Origin: Acidobacteriota bacterium
GTDB taxonomy: Bacteria; Acidobacteriota; Terriglobia; UBA7540
Direction of reading: 5' to 3'
DNA: 8,100 nucleotides
Assembly: GCA_003224635.1 (NCBI GenBank)
Contig: QHZK01000102.1
Coordinates: 1 to 8,100 of the forward strand
A program made the position numbers and the translations under genes. The notes below the pieces were generated by a model. It had not been told where the DNA came from. It worked only from the letters and a program-made list of their open reading frames with translations, and made no database searches. Each line of letters opens with the position of its first letter. The first letter of the stretch is position 1. This document shows positions 1-6,239 of this stretch, piece after piece.

Positions 1-200
1 CGCAAAGCATGAAAATACATGCGAGTCGGGCTTATGATCGACTTGGCCTGCGCGGGATGAAGGCCGACTGTTCTTGGAGCGGCAAGCCCGCAACTGAGTC
101 TGGCCTGGACATCGCTCCGAACCCCAAATGGTCGCCTCGCTGCGGCGAGAGCACGCGGAGCAGATTGGTTTACCTTTCGATGTCCTCCGGCGCAGGGAGA
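1..200. other. Flank on the 3' side of the intron remnant, no gene recognised
   Basis: I find no convincing coding region here in any of the six frames. If the adjacent group II intron once inserted by its normal route, this is its 3' exon, read on the minus strand starting at position 200. I looked specifically for the missing N-terminal half of the IS110 transposase here and did not find it. A short perfect inverted repeat, GCATG-N6-CATGC, lies at 7-22, but it has no U-tract and is too short to call a terminator. Confidence 0.4.
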
Positions 201-273
201 GTCGGAGTAGGGGTCATGGTTACCCATGACCCCCTCCACGGATCCGGACGAGCGGAGTTGCCGCATCCGGCTC
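201..273 (-). ncRNA. Group II intron domains V and VI with 3' splice site
   Basis: On the minus strand, 273 to 241 reads as a 33-base domain V hairpin. It starts GAGCCGGATGCGG with the catalytic AGC triad, has a short CAAC-like loop, and returns through CCGC and TCCGGATC. Domain VI follows. Its long arm is the perfect 10-bp inverted repeat at 210-219 and 224-233, closed by a four-base loop. A basal GGAG/CTCC pairing leaves an unpaired A at position 208, exactly seven bases from the terminal GAC at 201. This is the normal geometry for the lariat branch point. The fold is intact although the rest of the ribozyme is lost, so no splicing is expected in cis. Confidence 0.82.
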
Positions 274-278
274 TTGCC

Positions 279-902
279 TTAGGTGACGACGCCCATGCGA
301 CGCAAGGGATATTCATGGTAGATGCGAACCGGAGGGAGCCAGCGGTGAGTCAGCCGCCGCATGCGGTCCCAGGGGAGACGGCCCTTCTGACTGCGCCGCG
401 AAAGCACGCGATGCCAGAGCTATCCGGTCTGGAACCGGAAGATGTGCAGCGCCGGTTTGTTCATGGGCACTCCATAGTAGCGGTAGTGCCCAACGACCAC
501 CGAGCGCAGCCATTGCCCCACTTCCGGGAGGGAATGGTGCAGGCGTCGCCGCAGTTCGGTTTTGACCTCGCTCAGCTTCGCTTGCAGCCGCTTGCGCATC
601 GTCTGCCGCACCACCGTGAACCTTCCACTCCTCTTCTTCCCGCAGATGTGCGTGAAGCCGAGGAAGTTGAACGTCTCCGGTTTCCCTTCTCCGCGCCGCT
701 TCCGGCTCGCCACCGCGAACGGTCCGAACTCCAGCGCACTGGGCGCGTCGGGCCGGCTCGGTGTCCGGGACGCGTTTGGCTCGAGCAGGTTCCCTTTGGC
801 CAGACCGCTTCCCTCCATCCCCTCCGCCCCCGGTTGCCCGGCGTTGTTCGGGGACTTCCCAGGTACTTCCGGCCTGTCCGACTTCCCCTGTCCGTTCATC
901 AT
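279..902 (-). pseudogene. ltrA: Group II intron reverse transcriptase/maturase, core deleted, amber-interrupted
   Basis: This is a multifunctional intron-encoded protein (reverse transcriptase plus maturase) that should help the intron splice and retrotranspose. Residues 1 to about 58 match the usual leader of the family (MNGQGKSDRPEVPGKSPNN, then GMEGSGLAKGN and SALE). From residue 59 the protein jumps to the far C-terminal part: FGPFA, RRRGEGKPETF-like, NFLGFTHICGKK, then the thumb/maturase domain. The whole polymerase core, including the YADD active site, is missing. The join is in frame near position 729. Roughly 300 or more residues are gone, judged from the family's usual 400 to 500 residues. 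The frame then meets TAG at 422-420, where relatives have a residue in the segment before LWHRVLSRRSQKG. It continues through PLRRMGVVT to TAA at 281-279. The start ATG at 902 or 899 gives the family N-terminus. It cannot encode an active reverse transcriptase. A truncated 160-residue product (902 to 420) is conceivable but unsupported. Confidence 0.9.
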
Positions 903-958
903 CGGCGTGTGTCCTTAGACTTCCCGATGCGTCCCCGAGTCCTTGCGGCTCGGGGTGA

Positions 959-1648
959 ACAGGGGATCCCGTGAAGCTTGCCGACTTCGCGCAGCGGCAG
1001 TTGCGGGGCAAGATCCCGGAGTTGGAAAAGGCCCTGGAAGGACACCTGACGGAGCACCATCGTTTCATGCTCCGGCTGCTGTGGAAAGAACTCGCCCAGC
1101 AAGAGGAACTGATCGCCGAGTTGGACCGCAAGATCGAGGAGCACACGCGCCCTTTTGCGAATGAGATCGAGCGCCTGGACGCCGTACCGGGCGTGGATCG
1201 CCGCGTGGCCGAAGTGGCGCTGGCGGAAGTGGGAAGCGACGTGAAGCCGTTTCCTACACATTCCCATGTGGCCTCGTGGGCAGGTGTGTGTCCAGGCAAC
1301 GAAGAAAGCGCCGGGAAGCGCCGCCGGGGACGCATCACGCCGGGCAATCGCTGGCTGAAACGGAGCTTGGTGCAGGCCGCCTGGGCGGCCAGCCACACCA
1401 AGCATACCTACTTGGCCTCGCAGTACCGACGCCTGGCGGGCCGCCGAGGCAGGAAGCGGGCTCTGGTCGCGGTGGGGCATTCGATGTTGGTGATTTTCTA
1501 CCATATGCTGAAAGATCGTACGACCTACAAGGACTTGGGCGGAGACTTCTTCGACCGTCTCGAGCCCGAACGCCTGACCCGTTACTACGTCAAGCGCCTG
1601 GAAGATCTCGGTCACAAGGTCACGCTCGAATCCGGCGTCCCTGCCTGA
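959..1648 (+). pseudogene. IS110-family transposase, C-terminal half only
   Basis: This is the tail of an IS110-family (DEDD) transposase, an enzyme that moves its element using an RNA guide in the members studied. The retained part has the coiled-coil linker (KIPELEKALEGHL to about EEHTRPF) and then the Transposase_20 domain with VPGVDRRVAEVALAEVG, ASWAGVCPGNEESAGK and RITPGNRWLKRSLVQAAW. The serine in NEESAGK is a likely candidate for the conserved Tnp-domain serine. It ends with the usual basic tail and a TGA at 1646-1648. The RuvC-like N-terminal domain with the DEDD acidic residues is absent. Family similarity starts just after the in-frame TGA at 956-958, with TGDPVKLADFAQRQ matching the internal TDPEVLADLAQRQ-like region of full proteins. 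The GTG at 971 is only the first available start codon, not a real start. The usual length is about 350 to 450 residues, so roughly half is missing. It is not functional. Confidence 0.9.
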
Positions 1649-1668
1649 CCGAAATTTTCAGGGCAGAT
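1649..1668 (+). other. Probable IS110 right end abutting the methyltransferase start
   Basis: Only 20 bases separate the transposase TGA from the ATG of the next reading frame. IS110-family elements usually carry a short noncoding right end, so the element boundary should lie in or near this stretch (it contains ATTTTCAGGGCAG). AGGG at 1660-1663, six bases before the ATG, could serve as a weak ribosome binding site. The exact terminus cannot be fixed without an intact copy, because IS110 elements often lack clear terminal inverted repeats and target duplications. Confidence 0.35.
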
Positions 1669-2450
1669 ATGACCGACGTTAACGAGGACCGCAGCGCTCG
1701 CTGCTTCGATTCCATTGCCGCCAAGTATGACGAATTGATCTCGTCCGTCCCCAGGAATACGTGGGTTCGCGACGCATTTCGTTCGCTGGTTGCGGACACC
1801 GTCGTCCCCGGCAGCCTGTTGCTGGACTTTGGGTGTGGGACGGGAATGGACGCACTCTGGTACGCGCAGCACGGTTATCGTGTCATTGCCTAGGACAATT
1901 CCAGCGGGATGATTGAACGGTTGCGCGTTAGGTGTGCGGGACAGATTGCCAGAGGTAAGATTATCCCGTACCAAGCCCGGTACGACACGTTCCTCAAATT
2001 GGAACTGCAACATCGGCCCGCTGCGGTAGTGTCCAACTTCGGGGTCCTGTCGGTCATCTCCGACCTGCCCCGGCTTTTCGCGGCGTTCGCAGCGCAGGCG
2101 ACTCGATCCGGATACGTCATCGTGAGCGTGCTGAACCCCTTTTTCTGGGAAGACATGACTCGCTTGTGGTGGTGGAGGAATTGGGTTCGCTCGCTGGGTA
2201 AAGGAATGATTCACACGTCGGGGAGCGGGGCCGACGTCTTTCGATATTTTCCTTCAACCCTGCATCTCCGTACTTTGTCACGATGGAGCAAGCCGGGGTG
2301 GGTGTTTTCATCCGAGGCAACATCAAGACTTCTCAGTCTTGGGCAACGCCCAAGTCTCTGAGCGAGCGTCTTGAACGACGCCTTTGGAAGAACTATCCCT
2401 TTCGAAACCTTGGACAGTTCCTATTTTTCGTGTTTCGGAAAGTCGCTTGA
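1669..2450 (+). pseudogene. Class I SAM-dependent methyltransferase, broken by amber codon and frameshift
   Basis: This was a Rossmann-fold methyltransferase of about 260 residues. It starts MTDVNEDRSARCFDSIAAKYDE, the usual entry of the family. Motif I is LLLDFGCGTGMDA at residues 51-62. The next strand, GYRVIA, runs into TAG at 1891-1893 (codon 75). Reading on in the same frame gives DNSSGMIERLR, then VVSNFGVLSVISDLP (motif IV region) and FFWEDMTRLWWWRNWVRSLGKG. Between about 2257 and 2280 the homologous reading moves to the next frame: YFVTMEQAGVGVFIRGN, then ERLERRLWKNYPFRNLGQ and FLFFVFRKVA, ending at TGA 2448-2450. The two lesions leave no complete product. The domain plan resembles that of the intact methyltransferase at 2824-3645 (shared SxFGxL and WYPS/YFPS positions and GVGV), so they belong to the same subfamily. 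The methyl acceptor is unknown. The IS110 remnant sits directly upstream, which probably removed the native promoter. Confidence 0.85.
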
Positions 2451-2743
2451 GACCGAGAACATCGCAGGCGGCCAGGCTGGCGTTAACGAACCGCGCCAGT
2501 CCCTCCTGGTCGCTTCTCGCGGCGAACCGAGCAACATAACGGGGAACAGCGGCCAGAATACCGAAATCGAACAGGTCATAATAGCGGTCAGGAGAAGATC
2601 AGGATCAGGATCCGGATCCCGAAGGCGGCGGCGTCACCCAGTTTGTGAAGACTGAACGGAGACAGGACGAACCCCACTGCAAGCCCGGACGCGAGCTTGA
2701 CCCAATTCGAAGCAATGTTCCTTGCGGCCCGAATCTTGCAGAT
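2451..2743 (-). pseudogene. Wzx-like polysaccharide/lipid-linked oligosaccharide flippase, N-terminal remnant
   Basis: On the minus strand a broken frame reads RAARNIASNWVKLASGL, AVGFVLSPFSLHKLGD, AFGIRILILIFS, then TGA. After a shift of frame around 2580-2590 it reads YYDLFDFGILAAVPRYVARF, AARSDQEGLARFVNASLAA. This is the characteristic start of oligosaccharide flippases (MATE-like fold, about 12 to 14 membrane helices, 420 to 500 residues): first membrane segment, HKLGD loop, second segment, then the RYVARFAARGD-like loop. Only about 95 residues remain. Decay signs are the frameshift, an apparent 6-base tandem duplication giving ILIL, an in-frame TGA at 2746-2744 just before the first recognisable residue, and truncation near 2450, where the oppositely oriented methyltransferase pseudogene ends. 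It is about 80 bases downstream of the intact methyltransferase and on the same strand, so it was probably the next gene of that operon. The 5' start is not resolved; an ATG at 2747 lies in another frame. Confidence 0.72.
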
Positions 2744-2823
2744 TCATCTTAATCTTTGATCGACGCCGCCCCTCATCAGACGTTCTCGGACTCCGGACGC
2801 CCGTTGCCCACGTGTTGGTCCCT

Positions 2824-3645
2824 TCAGAATACAGCCTTCTCAAATGTTAACAACAGGTGGTCCGCCAAGACGCGCACCAAGGGAGTGCGCCCCAACCAAG
2901 GGTCAATCTTCGCCAAGAGGGTCATCACCTTCGGAAATCGCTTGGCATGCTTCTCCCAGTACGTAGGAGGGATCGTGACCCCCACACCCCGCCATCGAAG
3001 GAGGCCGAAATGAGGACAAAAGGCGCGCCGGACGGCACGAACCGATGGATACCAGCACGCAACATACAGGTCATCGGTCAACCGCATATGGACGGGCCCG
3101 CGACCGAGCCGTCGAAAGGCGTCACGGAACCTGCCATGCCAGAGGAAGAGGATAACCTCCCAGGCAACACAAGTTCCTGCCATGCAGAGTACCACCTTCG
3201 CTCCCGGTTTAAGGAGTGACGCCAGGCTCCGCCCTAAGGCGGCCATGTCCTCGACACAGTTCAACGCCCCGAAATCCGAAAATGCGCCGTCAAAGGGACC
3301 ACGGTCTTGGAGCATCGAAATCTGCTCCGGCGCCAGCGGGAATAGGCTAACAGGCGCTGGAAGGCGTGACGATACGACGCGACGGTGCGCCACTTCGAGC
3401 ATCTTCGACGACTGCTCGCAAGCCCAGACTTCCACGCCGCGGGTAGCCAGGTGCGTAGCGTCAACACCTGTACCACACTCAAGTTCGAGGATCCGCTGCC
3501 CAGGACTGAAGCAACGGTCCAACTCTCGCCACACCGAACGGCGCTGCGCGCCACCAGCCACCGAGTTTGTAAAGCTCTGGTCGAAAGTCTCTGCAATTGC
3601 GTCGAGAGCCGCAGCGATATTCGAGGGGGTGAAAGATTCTGCCAT
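2824..3645 (-). CDS. Class I SAM-dependent methyltransferase
   Basis: This is a predicted cytosolic SAM-dependent methyltransferase of 273 residues. The start at 3645 gives MAESFTPSNIAAALDAIAETFD, which aligns with the N-terminus of the broken relative at 1669. An ATG at 3747 or TTG at 3750 in the same frame would add about 34 residues of low-complexity sequence without family resemblance. Motif I is RILELECGTGVDA (51-63). The first glycine of the usual GxGxG is replaced by Glu56 (codon GAG, one base from GGG). The acidic residue after strand 2 is Glu77 in VWACEQSSKML. The motif IV region reads FDGAFSDFGALNCVEDM. The C-terminal half (LFLWHGRFRDAFRRLGRG, WYPSVRAVRRAFCPHFGLL, GVGVTIPP) is subfamily-specific and may form the acceptor site. 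It ends in TGA. It lies 141 bases downstream of the radical SAM gene and probably shares its transcript. The acceptor is unknown; the neighbouring flippase remnant hints at a glycan or glycolipid. The family call is firm. Activity is less sure given Glu56. Confidence 0.86.
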   Translation of the reverse strand: MAESFTPSNIAAALDAIAETFDQSFTNSVAGGAQRRSVWRELDRCFSPGQRILELECGTGVDATHLATRGVEVWACEQSSKMLEVAHRRVVSSRLPAPVSLFPLAPEQISMLQDRGPFDGAFSDFGALNCVEDMAALGRSLASLLKPGAKVVLCMAGTCVAWEVILFLWHGRFRDAFRRLGRGPVHMRLTDDLYVACWYPSVRAVRRAFCPHFGLLRWRGVGVTIPPTYWEKHAKRFPKVMTLLAKIDPWLGRTPLVRVLADHLLLTFEKAVF

Positions 3646-3786
3646 ACGGTTCAAACCTGAGCTTCCGTTCCGAGCGCCTTGAGCTGTGCGAAACCGCGGA
3701 TTGGTTGTTGGAATCCTATGGCGAGGGGAAACACCGAGGGCCTTCATCAACGGCTCAGCCGGCGTTCCTCCCCGATGGAATCGCCG

Positions 3787-5280
3787 TCAACACACTTCCT
3801 GGATGCTGTGGTTCAACGGTTGACCGGTCAGAAGTGACCGCCGCGTGACCATCCGTTTGGTGACCCGGGCCGCCCCCAGAGCCCACAGCTCGAGCGGGAA
3901 GCCGAAGTGGCTGTTCCGGAGACGCCATCGGAGCGGCGCACCGAGCGCCCGCCGGAGCCAGGAATGTCCCCGCGTCGTCCCCCAAATGTGGTTATTCAAC
4001 AGGAAGAACTCGAGCATCCGAAGCAGCCGCCGGAGTTCCTGACCCTGCAGCCAGGGCAGGACGTTCTTCCCCAGTGGCAGGTCGATCCACTCCTCCAGGG
4101 ATTGGGGCTCGCGGACGCCCATCTCTCTTAGCTGTGGCCAGATGGGAATCCCAGGGTACGGCGTGAAGATGTTAGGCGAGAAGGTGACGTTCGAGTGCTG
4201 GCGAGCGATGTCGCTCATGATGCGGAAAGTCTCAATGCGATCCGCCTCCGTTTCGCCGGGGTAGCCGAGGATCACGTTGAATCCGGCGCGGATGCCGGCC
4301 CTCTCCGTCTTCCGCGCAGCCTCATACATGTCATCGATCCGCTGGTGATTCTTGTTCATCATGGCCAGCACTTCCTCGGAGGCGGACTCGGCGCCGAAGC
4401 CCATGTAGTGGAGGCCGCTTTCGCCCAGCACACCGACATCTTCATCGCTCATGCGGCAGATGAGGTCGGTCGAGGCCTGAACCGTCCAGCCGAACTTCAC
4501 CTTTTGCTCAAGCAGACCACGGGCGATCTCGACGGCGCGTTTAACGTCAACGGGGAAGTTGGAGTCCATGAACGCTACTTCGTCAAGCCGGTAGCGCTCG
4601 ACAAGTTCCGTTACTTCACTGACCACGCGATCCGCCTTGTAAGCATTGAACCGCCGCTTGTAGAAGACCTGGTCGGTGCAGTAATTGCACGCGTACGGAC
4701 ACCCGACGCTCGTGGCATAACCCATTTCGCGCTTGCCCCGGACCCTGGCGTAGGCGTCATAGTCCACCAAGTGATAGGCAGGGGTGGGTAGGTTGTTGAT
4801 GTTTTCCACCGGCCTTTCCGGTTCGTGGACGACGCGCCCACCGCGCTTCGTTGATAGGCCGCGAATCCCCTCCAGAGTTCTGCGCTCCGCCAATCGCTGG
4901 GCGACCTCGAGCAGCGTCAGCTCGCCCTGTCCCCGAACGATCGCGTCCACGAAATCCGGTTCGAGCGTTTGAATGGGCGCCAGGCTCGGGTGCCAGCCGC
5001 CAAAAATGACGGGCAAATCAGGGCGCGCTTTCCGGACCCGACGAGCTGCCGTGATCGCCGTCCGGATCATGGGGCCCGTAAGAAGTGAGATGCCGAAGCA
5101 GAGAGCATCCTTGATTTCCTCGCCAATCACGTTTTCGAAGTCCGGAACGATAGCCCCGTCGATCACGGAGACCCGGAAGCCAGCGCCGAGCAGCGGTGCA
5201 GCAAGGGAGAGAAGACACAAGGGTGCCCCTAAAGGCGGGCCCTCATAGGGCGGATAGAACAAAACGACCTTATTCTTCAT
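3787..5280 (-). CDS. B12-binding-domain radical SAM protein
   Basis: This is a 497-residue cobalamin-dependent-type radical SAM protein, the group that includes BchE and many methylases and cyclases of lipids and natural products. Residues 1 to about 135 form the B12-binding Rossmann domain (VVLFYPPYEGPPLGAPLCLL, VSVIDGA, VIFGGWHPSL). The radical SAM core begins with the cluster motif CPYACNYC, Cys194, Cys198 and Cys201 in CX3CX2C spacing, which binds the [4Fe-4S] cluster that cleaves SAM. Later core elements are FMDSNFPVD (238-245), MGFGAES (293-299) and FNVILGYPGETEAD (334-347). About 110 C-terminal residues (from LPLGKN) are family-specific and contain LEFFLLNNH. No DXHXXG B12-ligand motif is visible, which is common in this group. 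ATG at 5280 is preceded by GGTGGGGGTG, a usable if imperfect ribosome binding site; GTG at 5292 is an in-frame alternative. The gene stops with TGA at 3789-3787. The substrate cannot be named. The downstream methyltransferase and flippase remnant suggest modification of an exported glycan or lipid. Confidence 0.92.
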   Translation of the reverse strand: MKNKVVLFYPPYEGPPLGAPLCLLSLAAPLLGAGFRVSVIDGAIVPDFENVIGEEIKDALCFGISLLTGPMIRTAITAARRVRKARPDLPVIFGGWHPSLAPIQTLEPDFVDAIVRGQGELTLLEVAQRLAERRTLEGIRGLSTKRGGRVVHEPERPVENINNLPTPAYHLVDYDAYARVRGKREMGYATSVGCPYACNYCTDQVFYKRRFNAYKADRVVSEVTELVERYRLDEVAFMDSNFPVDVKRAVEIARGLLEQKVKFGWTVQASTDLICRMSDEDVGVLGESGLHYMGFGAESASEEVLAMMNKNHQRIDDMYEAARKTERAGIRAGFNVILGYPGETEADRIETFRIMSDIARQHSNVTFSPNIFTPYPGIPIWPQLREMGVREPQSLEEWIDLPLGKNVLPWLQGQELRRLLRMLEFFLLNNHIWGTTRGHSWLRRALGAPLRWRLRNSHFGFPLELWALGAARVTKRMVTRRSLLTGQPLNHSIQEVC

Positions 5281-5398
5281 GCGCACCCCCACCGCTCAAC
5301 TTTCCGTCCGGCTCAGCGGAGCCAGCTTCATACTGAAGCCCCCACAGCTCGACCGCAAACTCGTGGAACCAAGCTCGTGCCCTGAGCCCGAGGCCTCG
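5270..5398 (-). pseudogene. Possible C-terminal remnant of an upstream operon gene
   Basis: A 42-codon open stretch follows a TGA at 5401-5399 and ends with TAA at 5272-5270, overlapping the first codons of the radical SAM gene. It reads RARAWFHEFAVELWGLQYEA and continues to GGGAHEE. The composition looks like a real protein tail rather than shadow sequence, and a stop overlapping the next start is typical of translationally coupled operon genes. I cannot name a family. The upstream part would have been lost where the plus-strand IPT/TIG remnant now lies. It may also be chance. Confidence 0.28.
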
Positions 5399-5466
5399 TC
5401 AGGCCTGGATATGCAAAGGGAGGCTGCCATTCCGAAAACCTCGGAGTCGCACGCGTACGAGCGCGC

Positions 5467-5973
5467 GATATTGTATCAGAAAATTTGGCGCCGCATAGCG
5501 TCACGGTGACGAGTACGGCGGGCACGGCCACCACCAGCCCCGCGAACTTCGTCGTCAAGCCGAGGGTCACGGGCTTCTCGCCCACGAGCGGCTCGATGGG
5601 CTACTGCGGTGACAATCACGGGTTCGGGCTTTAACGGCGCGACGAATGTCTACTTCGGCTTCAACGGGACGTTTAACGCCACGCCGGCGCCCTTCACGGC
5701 GGTTTCTAGCACGCAGATTTCAACCAGTGTTCCGGGTGGCGCGACCACCGGAAGGATTGGAGTGGTGACGCCGGTTGACACGGTAAACAACTCAAGCAAC
5801 TTCCCGTGCTCTCGACGGCCGCGCCGACGGTGATCTCGTTTTAGCCCACCAGCCGTAGTGGCGACGACCGTGTACCTGACCGGAACGAACTTCACCGGCG
5901 CCTAGCCGTCCAGTTCAACGGCGTGAGCGCAGGCTACTTCGCAGGCGTCTCGGACACGCAACTCAAGGCAACA
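5467..5973 (+). pseudogene. IPT/TIG-repeat protein, heavily degraded
   Basis: Three successive immunoglobulin-like IPT/TIG modules can be pieced together across frames. The first is a tail, ENLAPHSVTVTSTAGTAT then SPANFVVKPRVTGFSPTSG (5479-5595). The second is TAVTITGSGFNGATNVYFGF then SSTQISTSVPGGATTGRIGV (5603-5803). The third is LSTAAPTVISF, PTS, VYLTGTNFTGA, VQFNGVSAGYFAGVSDTQL (5806-5973). Frame changes are needed near 5601 (consistent with one extra base), near 5804, near 5865 and near 5905. TAG at 5842-5844 replaces the serine of the usual SFSPTSG. Such proteins are normally secreted or surface-exposed and use the repeats as structural or binding modules. No signal peptide or beginning is visible, and similarity fades just before the promoter region of the next gene. 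It is certainly not expressed as one protein. Confidence 0.8.
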
Positions 5974-6044
5974 ATATACTTGACATACTTGACGAATTCC
6001 GAGTGCCTGTTGCCGCCCGTTGCATCCGTTCCGTTGCCACCCGC

Positions 6045-6073
6045 TTGACTTTTGCCATTGAAAGCGATAGCCT
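6045..6073 (+). promoter_or_regulatory. Candidate sigma-70 promoter of the TonB-dependent receptor-like gene
   Basis: TTGACT at 6045-6050 is followed after exactly 17 bases by TAGCCT at 6068-6073. The -35 box matches five of six consensus bases and the -10 box is weak, keeping TA...T. It lies about 165 bases upstream of the start codon, implying a 5' leader of about 160 bases. The surrounding interval 5974-6239 has no gene I can identify. A second TTGACA at 5980-5985 has no acceptable -10 partner at normal spacing. Confidence 0.4.
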
Positions 6074-6221
6074 GCGCGCGTCTAAAGGTAGTCTGGACTG
6101 GCTGCGCGAAATTCTCGTGGGTGGTTTGTTCATTTGCCCCAAGACTCGCCCTTCCTCGAACGACACATAACGGGGTTGGCAGCGGGCCGGGTGTCTCTCC
6201 TCCGAAGCGTCGGGTAGGGGT

Positions 6222-6228
6222 GGGGAGG
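6222..6228 (+). promoter_or_regulatory. Shine-Dalgarno sequence for the receptor-like gene
   Basis: GGGGAGG ends 11 bases before ATG 6240. It is the strongest purine-rich site near the start. Together with the signal peptide that begins at that ATG, it fixes the start codon. Confidence 0.65.
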
Positions 6229-6239
6229 TCGAGTACATC

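Larger units (their letters stand above)
201..958 (-). mobile_element. Group II intron remnant, 5'-truncated and internally deleted
   Basis: Read on the minus strand, this is the distal part of a bacterial group II intron. It holds a short stretch upstream of the maturase start (about 958 to 903), a damaged maturase gene (902 to 279), and domains V and VI (273 to 201). The upstream stretch resembles the sequence that usually leads into the maturase gene of this intron type. Only about 56 bases precede the maturase start, whereas a complete intron would carry several hundred bases of domains I to III with a GTGCG-like 5' end. That ribozyme scaffold is absent, so self-splicing is not expected. 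The 3' end at 201 is placed from the domain VI fold and the terminal GAC. The 5' limit near 958 is where IS110 coding similarity starts on the other strand and may be off by some 10-20 bases. Truncation could come from abortive reverse transcription or a later deletion; the sequence alone does not decide. Confidence 0.85.

Noticed and set aside
210..233. Perfect 10-bp inverted repeat that could be taken for a terminator.
   Set aside because: It has no U-tract and fits exactly as the arm of intron domain VI beside domain V.
9..974. Plus-strand 321-codon open frame.
   Set aside because: It is antisense to the group II intron maturase remnant and domain V/VI and shows no protein-like motifs; it is a GC-rich shadow.
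313..1615. Long minus-strand open frames over 313-1401 and 899-1615.
   Set aside because: They lie opposite the IS110 transposase and in alternative frames of the maturase. The recognised protein families lie in the other frames.
2596..2620. Short GATC/GGATC-rich direct repeats, possibly a regulatory or methylation-rich site.
   Set aside because: They encode the ILIL stretch of the flippase remnant's membrane segment and look like a 6-base slippage duplication.
4195..4791. Plus-strand 198-codon open frame inside the radical SAM gene.
   Set aside because: It is the antisense shadow of a well-supported gene with cluster cysteines in the other strand; the composition is mirror-like and lacks motifs.
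420..5844. Three disrupted genes (maturase at 420-422, methyltransferase at 1891-1893, IPT/TIG at 5842-5844) are interrupted by TAG, while the complete genes end in TGA, as if amber were recoded.
   Set aside because: The residues expected at these sites appear to differ (probably an aromatic or other residue in the maturase, unclear in the methyltransferase, serine in the IPT/TIG repeat). The same genes also carry frameshifts or deletions and sit in a decay zone. Three cases are too few; ordinary pseudogene formation explains them.
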